Of a stretch of DNA of 44,282 bases, positions 8,988 to 16,863 are shown one piece after another. The notes beneath the pieces are model-generated. The model did not search any database, was not told the origin of the DNA, and worked only from the letters and a program-made list of their open reading frames with translations. This DNA comes from Desulfobulbaceae bacterium. GTDB taxonomy: Bacteria; Desulfobacterota; Desulfobulbia; Desulfobulbales; Desulfurivibrionaceae. Where the stretch lies: assembly GCA_003517965.1 (NCBI GenBank), contig DOZO01000023.1, positions 64,043 to 108,324 on the forward strand. The letters are read 5' to 3'. How positions within the stretch are numbered: the stretch's first letter is position 1; each line of letters begins with the position of its first letter. Both the position numbers and the translations under genes were made by a program.

Positions 8988-9434
8988 ATGGCCTATCATT
9001 TTAAACTTGAAACGGTTCTTGGCCTGCGCCGGAATCTGGAAGAGCTTGCCCAGCAGAAATTGGCCAGAATGCTTATGCTTCTTGAGGAGCAGAAGTTGCG
9101 GCTTGCCGCGTTGAAGGAGCAGCGACTGGAATTGATTGCCGAGTTTGAAGAAGAAAAGCATCGGCAGATGTTAGCCCCGGTCTTTGCTTTATATGTGGAA
9201 GGTATTTTTCGCAAAGAGCAGGAGATTGCAGATGGGCAAGTCTTGGTGGAGGTTGGTCAGGGCGCGGTTGTCCAGGCCAGGGAAGAGTTGACTGTTAAGG
9301 TGCAGGATAAAAAGGTTATGGAGAAAGCCAGAGAGAGGGATTATCAGAAGTTCTTGCTGGCAGGATTGAAGAAAGAGCAGAATGAGGCGGACGAACAGAT
9401 GGTGCTTCGTTTCGGACGCGAGAATCTTCATTAA
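8988..9434 (+). CDS. fliJ: Flagellar export protein FliJ
   Basis: FliJ is a small coiled-coil protein that fits the centre of the FliI hexamer and escorts export chaperones. The 148-residue sequence is almost wholly helical, starts with the family-typical YHFKLETVLGLRRNLEE and is rich in Glu, Lys, Gln and Leu heptads. FliJ is poorly conserved, so the assignment relies on the N-terminal motif, the coiled-coil character, the length and the position directly after fliI. Confidence 0.9.
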   Translation: MAYHFKLETVLGLRRNLEELAQQKLARMLMLLEEQKLRLAALKEQRLELIAEFEEEKHRQMLAPVFALYVEGIFRKEQEIADGQVLVEVGQGAVVQAREELTVKVQDKKVMEKARERDYQKFLLAGLKKEQNEADEQMVLRFGRENLH

Positions 9435-9476
9435 CGCAAGGGCCAGGAGGCTCTACGAACACCTCAGGACTGGATC

Positions 9477-9971
9477 ATGAAAAAACGCAATTCCAGATAT
9501 GTTGTCCAAGTTATTATAATCATGCTGATCATGTTGATGACCATCCCCGCCTTTACGGAGGAGAAACCTCCGCTCAAACTTACTCCGCAGGAAATTTCAG
9601 GTGCTCTTGGATTGAAAGAACGTGAAAATGTTCTGGCCGTTAAAGAAAAAGCACTGGCTGAGAAGGAAAAAGAACTCACCGCCTTGAACAAGGAGGTGGA
9701 TGAGAAGTTCACCAAGCTAAATGCCCTGCAGGAAGAACTTAAGGGGCAGCTTGGCGGCGCGGTGAAGGGTAAGGATCAGCAGTTTAAAAATCTGATTAAG
9801 ATTTATAGCGCCATGAGCCCATCCAAGGTGGCGCCTCTGCTGGACAAGATGGACGATGTAGAGGCGGTGGAGATTTTGCGAGCTATGAAGACGGAGGCTG
9901 TGGCGAAGATCATCCCCAAACTGGGTCAGGATAAGGCAGTGCGGGTAAGCAGACTACTGGGTCTGCCCTGA
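9477..9971 (+). CDS. MotE-like periplasmic coiled-coil protein
   Basis: The 164-residue protein has an N-terminal signal or membrane anchor (about 8-27, hydrophobic VIIIMLIMLMTIPAF), a coiled coil with repeated KEKALAEKEKEL (about 45-90) and a C-terminal MgtE-N-like domain (about 105-164) with KIYSAMSPSKVAPLLDKMDD and the AVEILRAM motif. Proteins of this build occur at the end of fliI-fliJ operons in Desulfobacterota and Firmicutes and are annotated as MotE family or YlxF-like. The exact role here is not shown by the sequence. It is the last gene before two terminators. Confidence 0.78.
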   Translation: MKKRNSRYVVQVIIIMLIMLMTIPAFTEEKPPLKLTPQEISGALGLKERENVLAVKEKALAEKEKELTALNKEVDEKFTKLNALQEELKGQLGGAVKGKDQQFKNLIKIYSAMSPSKVAPLLDKMDDVEAVEILRAMKTEAVAKIIPKLGQDKAVRVSRLLGLP

Positions 9972-10010
9972 AGTAATTCCATTTCTAAACCGAATATTTA
10001 ATCATACAGT

Positions 10011-10046
10011 AAGGGCACGGCATGCCGTGCCCTTATTCCTTTTTGT
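10011..10046 (+). terminator. Terminator hairpin 1 after motE-like gene
   Basis: A 24-base perfect palindrome at 10011-10034 (AAGGGCACGG, its complement, and CATG at the centre) is followed by a T-rich run (10035-10046). It ends the flgB-motE unit. Confidence 0.75.
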
Positions 10047-10075
10047 AGTTCTTGATAAACGCGTATGATCTTTTT

Positions 10076-10111
10076 AGCCCTTCCGGCGGTTAGCCGGAAG
10101 GGCTTTTTTTA
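10076..10111 (+). terminator. Terminator hairpin 2 after motE-like gene
   Basis: A 12-base stem, AGCCCTTCCGGC (10076-10087) with its exact complement (10093-10104), closes a GGTTA loop and is followed by seven or more T residues. It is a classic intrinsic terminator in tandem with the one at 10011. In the rest of the 9972-10387 gap, 10112-10302 is T-rich and I see no gene in it. The sigma-54 promoter follows at 10303. Confidence 0.88.
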
Positions 10112-10302
10112 TTCCTTTTTGGATCTCCCGGCAATTTTTTCCCAACTCCGACTGCTCATTCCCAGGACTGTTTTTGGGGAGGAATTCTTTTCCTGCCCTG
10201 TGGTGCTGTGGGTGTTTTTCCTGAGGAGGTCATGTTTTATTTGGTCTTGTAACTCTTTGTTTTATCATTGTTATTGTATTTTTATTGGTACTGGGTTTTA
10301 GC

Positions 10303-10320
10303 GTGGCACATCTTTTGCTT
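10303..10320 (+). promoter_or_regulatory. Sigma-54 promoter of the fliK-flgD-flgE operon
   Basis: GTGGCACATCTTTTGCTT fits the -24/-12 consensus almost perfectly. GG (10305-10306) and GC (10317-10318) are separated by 10 bases. The start of transcription would be near 10330, about 58 bases before the fliK start codon. Confidence 0.88.
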
Positions 10321-10387
10321 TGCTTGACTGGCAAGCGCACTCTATCGGGGTGCACAGGCAAAATTAATTTTACAGCGAGGAGTTTGT

Positions 10388-12820
10388 GTGGACGCACTAA
10401 TGATGCCCATTGTTCAGGCCCCTAAGTCTCAAGTAACGGCGAAGGTTGACTTGCAAGGCCCGGTTGGCATGAAAACCGCGACGAATTTTTCCGACTATAT
10501 GGAAAAGCAGATGGTCAAGGACCAACAGGGCACGAATGATCTGTTCGGTCTGCAAAAAGCCAAGGGCATAGCTGTTTCAGCCGTGGATCGGAAAGCGTTT
10601 GCTGCCGCTCCGGAACATTTAAAAGAGAACGAGGATACCACCACCTTAACCGCCTTGCTGGGGCAGTTTGTTCAGGATCTGCAGAAGAGTGCGGGCGATC
10701 AAAAGCAGGGTGCTGGAGAATGGTCGTTCCCGGTGCCTGATTCGGATCTTATGCAGAAGATCGCTAAGGATGCCGGGATGAACGAAAGTCAGTTGAGTAT
10801 GCTTATGGAAAAAATGAAGAACAAGGATGGCAAATTGAACCTTGTCGATTTCCTCGCCTCATTCTCCCGTCATTTCCAAAATTTGCAGAACGACCTGCCT
10901 GTGACTGTGCCGGAAACCGAGTTGCCGCTTCTGCAGAACTTTCTTGCACGCCTTGGTATTCCAGTGCCCGAGGTAAGCAAAATCAGTGAGGCGGCGGTGC
11001 GGGGGGATAATACCATTGACCTGCAAAAAATTCTTGCTGGGTTGAAGGATTTGCCGGAAATAAGAATCACTGATATCACTCCGGTAGAAGCGGAACAGTT
11101 GCAAGATCTTCTTGCCGAGGCCGGAGTCTCTCAGCAATTACAGCGTGCCCTGTTGCCCGAACGGCTGCCGGTTGTCGAAGGCCTGGTTAAAGATGTCCCG
11201 CCGGTGACCCTTACTCTGGATCGTTTGAAAAATATGCTTGCCAAGGCAGTTGATGAGGTAAAGGCCAACAGGCTGCAGGCGGATCCGCTTTCCTTTCTTG
11301 CGGATCTGCAGGAGGTTCTGGTCCGCTCTGGTTTTGAAAGCAAGGGGCCGAGTCTGTCATCTGCAGTTCAGGGCACGGTGGTTGCTATCTTTGAAAAGCT
11401 TATGGAAAGTGTTGATCTTTCCAGGGTTAAGGTTATTAGGGGTTCCGTTGGTGCTGAGTCGATGATGGGACAGAAAGACTTGGCGGTTTCAGCGGGAACT
11501 TCGGAGATTGATTTGCAGCCTCTTCAGAGTCTGCTTGGGCGTCTTGGCGTTTCGGTGCCTGAGATGAGCAGAATCAGTGATGCGGCGGCACGTGGAAATA
11601 ACATCTTTGCTCTGCAAAAAGTGGTGGATCTGTTGCAAGGGGTAATGGAGGCAAGAATTACCGATCTCACCACAGAGGTGAACAGAATTAGCGAAGCAGC
11701 GGTACGGGGAGATAACATTTTTGATCTGCAAAAAGTGGCAGACCTGTTGCAGATTATGACAGGAGAGGAAATTACCGGCCATACCGTGGTGAAAGCAGAG
11801 CAAGTGCCGGTTATGAAAGGCCTTGTTGAGTCCAATCAGTCGGTGGTTTTAATTTTGGACAGTCTGAAAAATATGCTGACGCAGGCTGTGCGTGAGGTGA
11901 AGGCCAATCGGCTGCAGACGGATCCGCTTTCTTTGTTGGCTGATCTTCAGGAGGTGTTGGCCCCGTCTGGTTTTGCAACAAATGGCCAGCGTCAATCACC
12001 TGTAGCTCAGGGCTCGTTGGTTGCCGTTTTTGAAAAGCTCATGGCCAGCGTTGATCTCTCCAAGGTTAAGGTGCAACAGGGCGTCGCCAAACTGGATAAA
12101 GCTATAGCGAAGAACCTGGGTGAGGCACTGAATCTTTTTGCCGACCAGAATTCAGATACCGTAGCACTTTTTAACAGTGAATTTGCGGATCCTGTTCTGG
12201 CCATAAGTCAGGACGGTCAGCTCGCTAAAGATGGTAAGGGCGTTCTGGTCAGTGGCGAACTCTTTGTCGAAAACAGTTCTGTCTTTCAAGGTGAGGCTGC
12301 TGTACTGGCTAAGGCCGAATCTGTTGGCGTCGCTGCCAGTTCAAGTCAGGCAGCCAGACCTTTTGTGCATATTCCCAATCTGCCCCCTGGTGTTCAGCAG
12401 CAGAGTTTCGCTCAACTTTCTCAGGGCGTACTCCAGGGTCTGCGTAACCAGGAGCATCATCTGGTTCTCAAGCTTTATCCCAAGGAATTTGGTGAAGTCA
12501 AGGTGGAGATGACGGTGCGTGATAATCAGGTAGCTGTCTCTTTTCTCATGGAGAATGCCAGGGTGAAAGCGGTGTTGGAAAGCAACCTGGAACAATTTAG
12601 AGAAAACATGGAAAAGCAGGGTTTTATTATTGGAGACTGTATGGTGTCCTTGAACCGGGATACTGACAGCAACGAATCCTGGCAGCAGTTTCAGGCGGCT
12701 TCTCTGGAAAAGGTAAACGGGCGGCGTCTGACAACCTTGGCGGATTTGCCCGAGGATATTCTTTATCAGCGGGTGCAGCCCGGAAATGGCCGTGAAAGCG
12801 GTGTTGATCTGTTTGCTTAA
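10388..12820 (+). CDS. fliK: Flagellar hook-length control protein FliK, with internal duplication
   Basis: FliK is the secreted molecular ruler that sets hook length and switches export specificity through FlhB. At 810 residues it is about twice the enteric size. The conserved C-terminal Flg_hook domain is clear at about 685-760 (HHLVLKLYPKEFGEVKVEM). The variable N-terminal part contains a duplicated block of roughly 170-185 residues: copy 1 at about 180-348, copy 2 at about 377-561. Both hold ISEAAVRGDN-like, EVKANRLQ-DPLS-LADLQEVL and FEKLM-SVDLS-VKV segments. A third copy of the short ISEAAVRGDNIFDLQKV unit sits inside copy 2. The start is GTG with GCGAGGAG (10375-10382) just upstream. 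It is first in the hook operon, before flgD and flgE. Confidence 0.93.
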   Translation: MDALMMPIVQAPKSQVTAKVDLQGPVGMKTATNFSDYMEKQMVKDQQGTNDLFGLQKAKGIAVSAVDRKAFAAAPEHLKENEDTTTLTALLGQFVQDLQKSAGDQKQGAGEWSFPVPDSDLMQKIAKDAGMNESQLSMLMEKMKNKDGKLNLVDFLASFSRHFQNLQNDLPVTVPETELPLLQNFLARLGIPVPEVSKISEAAVRGDNTIDLQKILAGLKDLPEIRITDITPVEAEQLQDLLAEAGVSQQLQRALLPERLPVVEGLVKDVPPVTLTLDRLKNMLAKAVDEVKANRLQADPLSFLADLQEVLVRSGFESKGPSLSSAVQGTVVAIFEKLMESVDLSRVKVIRGSVGAESMMGQKDLAVSAGTSEIDLQPLQSLLGRLGVSVPEMSRISDAAARGNNIFALQKVVDLLQGVMEARITDLTTEVNRISEAAVRGDNIFDLQKVADLLQIMTGEEITGHTVVKAEQVPVMKGLVESNQSVVLILDSLKNMLTQAVREVKANRLQTDPLSLLADLQEVLAPSGFATNGQRQSPVAQGSLVAVFEKLMASVDLSKVKVQQGVAKLDKAIAKNLGEALNLFADQNSDTVALFNSEFADPVLAISQDGQLAKDGKGVLVSGELFVENSSVFQGEAAVLAKAESVGVAASSSQAARPFVHIPNLPPGVQQQSFAQLSQGVLQGLRNQEHHLVLKLYPKEFGEVKVEMTVRDNQVAVSFLMENARVKAVLESNLEQFRENMEKQGFIIGDCMVSLNRDTDSNESWQQFQAASLEKVNGRRLTTLADLPEDILYQRVQPGNGRESGVDLFA

Positions 12821-12840
12821 AAATGAGCGAGGAAAAAACA

Positions 12841-13509
12841 ATGACTACTACAGCAAGTACCAGTGCGACTCTGCCGATTCAAGATACCACAGCTATGAAG
12901 ACGGTGGGCAAGAGTACTCTGGATCGTAACGATTTCATGACTCTGTTTATCACTCAAATGCAGCATCAGGATCCGTTAGAGCCTATGGACAGTACGGATA
13001 TGGCTTCGCAGCTCGCCCAGTTTTCCAACATGGAAGCTACCATGAAGATGTCTGATAACCTGGAAAAACTGCTCGGCTACCAAGTCTCACAGAACAATCT
13101 TCAACTTTTGACCTTGATTGGCAAAGAGGTACAGGGGACTGGAAATACCATGGGGGTGGTAGCTGGACAGGTGTCCACTACCGAGTATACCCTGGCTGAT
13201 GCCGCTGATTCCTGTCGTGTGGAGGTTTATGATGCAGCAGGGCGCTTGGCGGATACCGTTGAGTTGGGTTATGCCGCCTCCGGCAAGCATGAGCTGACCT
13301 GGGATGCAAAAACACCCAGCGGCACAGTCGTTCCGGATGGTCAGTATACCTACAAAGTTATTGCCATGAACGCTTTGGGGCAGAAGGTTGATGTTGATTA
13401 CCGGACAACCGGACGGGTTACCGGGGTGAATTTTACTGGTGGCAAGGCTCAAGTTAATGTGGATAAATCCATAGTCATGAATGTTGCCGATATTTTGGTA
13501 GTTAAGTGA
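12841..13509 (+). CDS. flgD: Flagellar hook capping protein FlgD
   Basis: FlgD is the scaffold cap on which hook subunits assemble. The N-terminal conserved segment (LDRNDFMTLFITQMQHQDPL, then MASQLAQFSNMEA) and the C-terminal FlgD Ig/tudor-like region (about 100-222, with WDAKTPSGTVVPDGQYTYKV) are both present. ATG at 12841 is chosen, giving 222 residues, because GAGGA (12829-12833) lies seven bases before it. An in-frame ATG at 12823 would add six residues but would place the ribosome site inside the gene. It lies 20 bases after fliK. Confidence 0.94.
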   Translation: MTTTASTSATLPIQDTTAMKTVGKSTLDRNDFMTLFITQMQHQDPLEPMDSTDMASQLAQFSNMEATMKMSDNLEKLLGYQVSQNNLQLLTLIGKEVQGTGNTMGVVAGQVSTTEYTLADAADSCRVEVYDAAGRLADTVELGYAASGKHELTWDAKTPSGTVVPDGQYTYKVIAMNALGQKVDVDYRTTGRVTGVNFTGGKAQVNVDKSIVMNVADILVVK

Positions 13510-13550
13510 TTTCAACAAAAATCAAAAAACAAATAAACAGGAGGTAGGAC

Positions 13551-16466
13551 ATGGGCGTTTCAAGTTCGTTATATGCAAGTATCAGTGGTCTCAGTACCAT
13601 GGGCAACGCCATGAGCGTTTTGGGTGATAACGTTTCTAACGTCAACACCATCGCCTTTAAATCCAGTAGAGCAACTTTCCAGGATGTTCTGACGCAAAGT
13701 GTGGCCACTGCTGCAGGAACAGCTCAGGTTGGACGCGGCGTAACCATGACCACCATTGACGGGGTTTTTGCTCAGGGTTCATTTGAGTCTACCTCGACTG
13801 CCACCGATCTGGCCATTGGCGGCCAGGGGTTTTTCATGCTGCGGGCTTCAGGCAATGCTGAAGCAGATATGTACACCAGAGCTGGGGAATTCCGTTTTGA
13901 TAAAGAAGGGTATCTGGTAAATCCAACCGGTAATTTTGTGCAAGGATGGACCTTGGATTCAACTTCTGGCGAACGACAAGGCACTATTGGCGATATTAAT
14001 CTTGGCAAAACTACGCCGCCCGTGGAAACTGCCAGTGCGCAGGTTATCGTTAATCTGGATTCCCGCAAAAATAACGAAACCAGTGAGCTTAACCTTTATG
14101 ACGCATGGAACGGCACCAACGCTGCTTTGACGGTGGCTACAGCGCCTATTTCTTCTACTGCTTATGAATACACTACAGCGATCAAGGTTTATGATTCAGT
14201 GGGTGCGAGTCATGATCTAACTGTGTATTTTGATCGTACTACCAAGGATAATCAGTGGGAATTTCTGGTGACTTGCACACCTACTGAAGATCAGCGGATG
14301 TTGAGTACCGGCCGTGATTCTGCCGGAGTTCTGGATGGTAGTAATGACGAAGTTTCAATTTATACTCCAGATAGCAGCTATAACTACCAGGTACATAAAG
14401 GGGCTGGCGCTTTACTCTATGGCAAGGTTGATTTCTCCACATCTGGCGCCATCAACAATATTTCGGCCTGGAATGTGCCGCCTGATGGCATTGTGGATCC
14501 TGGTCAAAGTACCAATCGTCTTGCCTTGGCCAATACGGAGCAATACTATTCTTTTGGCGCTAACTTTACTGGCGCTTCAACAAATCAGCAGATTGCTCTT
14601 AATCTTGGGGCAATATACAGTGGTCAGTCTACCGCAGTCAGTCAGATCTTGGTCAGTAACGGGGCTGCCTATGCCAGTGTTGGCACCTCAACACCCATCA
14701 CCAAGGAAACTTTGTGGAGTACGGTATATAACAGCAATGGAACCCTGGTTGATTTGACGGGGCCCAAAGATATCGTCAGCTTTGGCGGGTATAAACATGA
14801 TGGAACCTATGTGGATCCAACCGACAGCGCGAATCAATATATTCTGGTGGCGGGCGATAAAATACAGGATCTGCTTGATAAGATGGATACTGCTTTTGGG
14901 GTTACCTGCACCATTGACGCGGCGGGACGAATTAAGATGACTGATGGCACTGGCGGACCAAGCGGTCTGGCGCTTACCAGTTTTTCGTTTTCAGGTGGAG
15001 ATGGGATAAATCCCTTTGGTGGAAGTGCAACTACGACTAATGTTACGGCGGTTATTTCTGGTAATGCTGGTGCTAACTTCTTTGCCAGCGATGCGTTAAG
15101 CACGCCCGCTTCCAGTCCAACTGCGCTGTTAAATACCTTGTTTGATAATGCAGGCGTTCCTGTGCAAATTGCCAATACAGACACTTTTCAGTTTTCTGGT
15201 ACGGCAGTTGATGGAACTGTGTTTGCTGCCGGTGCAGGGACTGTGTTTACCGTAGGCGCAACCAGTACCGTGCAGAATCTGTTGGATTTTCTCTCGGACC
15301 TCTACGCCGATGGTTCGGCTTCTGTGGCTTCTCCCGTTCCTGATGCTTTTGTCCCTGTGACTCTTGGCTCAACTGGACGGATAAGTATTGGCGATAGAAC
15401 TGGCGGCAGCAGTTTGGCTGTCACTATAACTGCCAGCACGGGCGGATCATTCCCGCTTGGCGCTGATCTGGCCGCATTTGGTGCCACGACGGTTGCTGTT
15501 AATGGCAATGACGTCCAGCTTAATGTTACCACCGCTAAACAGCAGGTGGTTTCCACGGGCAGAGCTGTGACCACTGCGGGAGGTTCAACGCCGGTCAATG
15601 CGAGCACACCCCTGACAAGTGTGTATGACGACGCCGGACTCGCTCTTGCCTCTGGCGATACCATTGTTTTTACAGGGTTGCGTGGGGATAATACTCCAGT
15701 TACTGCTACCTTTACCGCAGGTACCAGTTTCGGTTCACCGCTTACGGCAGCAAACACAACTCCCTCGATGCAGGATCTGCTTTCTTGGCTGGAAGAACAG
15801 TTTGATGCCGAAGCCTCTATTGATGGGGCAGGGCGTTTAGTTCTCACCGATAGACGGGCCGATGAAATTGCTACTACCGGTTATCATAGTGTGTTGGAGA
15901 TGACTTCTATAAGCTATGCCGGGGTTGTTTCTGGGGCAACCCCTTTTGATACAGGAACATTTGCTACCATTGATGCTGATACCAGTGGCGAAGATGGGAG
16001 CCGAGTTGGTGGCACGGAAAGTATCAGTTTTAGTTCTGAGGCATTGTCTACGACTCAGTACGCTAACAGTTCCACCACCATTTTCCAGGACCAGGATGGC
16101 TTTGCCGCTGGTTTTCTCCAATCGGTTTCCGTGGACACCGATGGGGTCATTACTGGAAACTATTCCAATGGCCAGGTGCTGGAAAGGGCTCAGGTGGCGT
16201 TGGCAAGTTTCAACAATCTGGCAGGACTTACCAAGGAGGGTGGTAATATATTCCGCGGGACTACTGCCTCTGGCGCGCCCATCACCGGGCCTCCAGGAAC
16301 CAACGGCCTGGGGACGATTTCGCCCAACTCACTGGAGCAGTCCAACGTGGATCTGGGTGCGGAATTTGTCAAATTGATTACCACCCAGCGTGGTTTTCAG
16401 GCTAACTCCAAGATCATCACCACCACCGACGAAATGTTGCAGGATTTGATCAACCTCAAACGGTAA
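13551..16466 (+). CDS. flgE: Flagellar hook protein FlgE, unusually long
   Basis: FlgE polymerises into the hook, the universal joint of the flagellum. The 971-residue protein has the conserved N-terminal (SLYASISGLSTMGNAMSVLG, DNVSNVNTIAFKSSR) and C-terminal (NVDLGAEFVKLITTQRGFQA) helices that pack into the hook core. About 400-450 residues is usual, so the extra length is in the surface-exposed middle. That region has three related modules of about 100 residues at roughly 381-483, 524-632 and 686-791, each following a pattern of Asn/Asp-Gly turn, GDTI-x-F-x-G, DGT, TVQ-x-LL and GRI/L-x-x-TD. The paralogue on the other strand has one such module. AGGAGGT lies seven bases before the ATG. It is the last gene before the 16498 terminator. 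Confidence 0.95.
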   Translation: MGVSSSLYASISGLSTMGNAMSVLGDNVSNVNTIAFKSSRATFQDVLTQSVATAAGTAQVGRGVTMTTIDGVFAQGSFESTSTATDLAIGGQGFFMLRASGNAEADMYTRAGEFRFDKEGYLVNPTGNFVQGWTLDSTSGERQGTIGDINLGKTTPPVETASAQVIVNLDSRKNNETSELNLYDAWNGTNAALTVATAPISSTAYEYTTAIKVYDSVGASHDLTVYFDRTTKDNQWEFLVTCTPTEDQRMLSTGRDSAGVLDGSNDEVSIYTPDSSYNYQVHKGAGALLYGKVDFSTSGAINNISAWNVPPDGIVDPGQSTNRLALANTEQYYSFGANFTGASTNQQIALNLGAIYSGQSTAVSQILVSNGAAYASVGTSTPITKETLWSTVYNSNGTLVDLTGPKDIVSFGGYKHDGTYVDPTDSANQYILVAGDKIQDLLDKMDTAFGVTCTIDAAGRIKMTDGTGGPSGLALTSFSFSGGDGINPFGGSATTTNVTAVISGNAGANFFASDALSTPASSPTALLNTLFDNAGVPVQIANTDTFQFSGTAVDGTVFAAGAGTVFTVGATSTVQNLLDFLSDLYADGSASVASPVPDAFVPVTLGSTGRISIGDRTGGSSLAVTITASTGGSFPLGADLAAFGATTVAVNGNDVQLNVTTAKQQVVSTGRAVTTAGGSTPVNASTPLTSVYDDAGLALASGDTIVFTGLRGDNTPVTATFTAGTSFGSPLTAANTTPSMQDLLSWLEEQFDAEASIDGAGRLVLTDRRADEIATTGYHSVLEMTSISYAGVVSGATPFDTGTFATIDADTSGEDGSRVGGTESISFSSEALSTTQYANSSTTIFQDQDGFAAGFLQSVSVDTDGVITGNYSNGQVLERAQVALASFNNLAGLTKEGGNIFRGTTASGAPITGPPGTNGLGTISPNSLEQSNVDLGAEFVKLITTQRGFQANSKIITTTDEMLQDLINLKR

Positions 16467-16497
16467 GTAATTTTTCAGTCCAGGTCGTTAACCTGAT

Positions 16498-16534
16498 CCG
16501 GCAGTTCGGAACATTCCGAACTGCCGGTTTTTTT
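16498..16534 (+). terminator. Terminator after flgE
   Basis: CCGGCAGTTCGGAA (16498-16511) and its exact complement (16514-16527) form a strong stem followed by a run of seven T residues. It ends the fliK-flgD-flgE unit. Confidence 0.88.
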
Positions 16535-16539
16535 GGTGG

Positions 16540-16750
16540 TGCGAGGAATGAACCACCATGAACTAAAAGGGATATGCGGTACGGATTGAATTTGATGAGC
16601 CTTATTCGGTAAGCTCATGTTGTGCGGGTGCAGTCTGTCAGAGGTGCATGCCCGTATAGCACACGAGACGTAGAACTTGTAAGGCAAAAGCCTCAACCAG
16701 TGGGCAGCATTAATCATCAAGGCGGCAGTGCAGATCTAGAGCGGAGGTTG
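16540..16750 (+). mobile_element. Possible 5' remnant of a group II intron (class C-like)
   Basis: Immediately after the T run of the flgE terminator the sequence begins GTGCG, the usual first bases of group II introns. It continues with structured non-coding sequence such as GCGGGTGCAGTCTGTCAGAGG (16626 on) and GTAAGGCAAAAGCCTCAACC (about 16679-16698), which resembles intron domain I. Class C introns are known to insert just after intrinsic terminators. I see no reverse transcriptase and no domain V, and the similarity breaks off at a palindromic repeat near 16750, so at most this is a truncated scar. The call rests on recalled resemblance and position only. Confidence 0.35.
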
Positions 16751-16793
16751 ACTCCCTCTCACCTTGCGGGAGAGGGTTGGAGTGAGGGAGAGA
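16749..16793. repeat. Palindromic intergenic repeat
   Basis: The segment has an imperfect inverted repeat: CCCTCTCACCTTGCGGGAGA, then GGGTTGGAGTGAGGGAGA. CCCTCTC / GAGAGGG pairs around TTGCG, with a further CCCTC / GAGGG pair outside. It resembles the widespread bacterial REP-like CCCTCTCCC...GGGAGAGGG family. It abuts the possible intron remnant. The remaining stretch to the end of the second hook gene (16794-16863) shows nothing I can name. Confidence 0.55.
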
Positions 16794-16863
16794 TTAGTCA
16801 GTCAAGAAGAAGGATCGTGTAATTTTGCCACTAATTTCATATTTTTTCGAATGATTGGTATGC

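Noticed and set aside
8023..8988. 321-residue open frame opposite fliI
   Set aside because: It is antisense to a strongly conserved ATPase gene and has no ribosome site or domain.
10223..10252. Six-codon frame with a GAGGAGG site (MFYLVL)
   Set aside because: It lies upstream of the sigma-54 promoter and downstream of two terminators, so it is probably not transcribed with fliK. Chance is likely.
10065..10301. 78-residue open frame on the plus strand
   Set aside because: It runs through the terminator hairpin at 10076-10104 and has low-complexity, Phe/Leu-rich content with no ribosome site.
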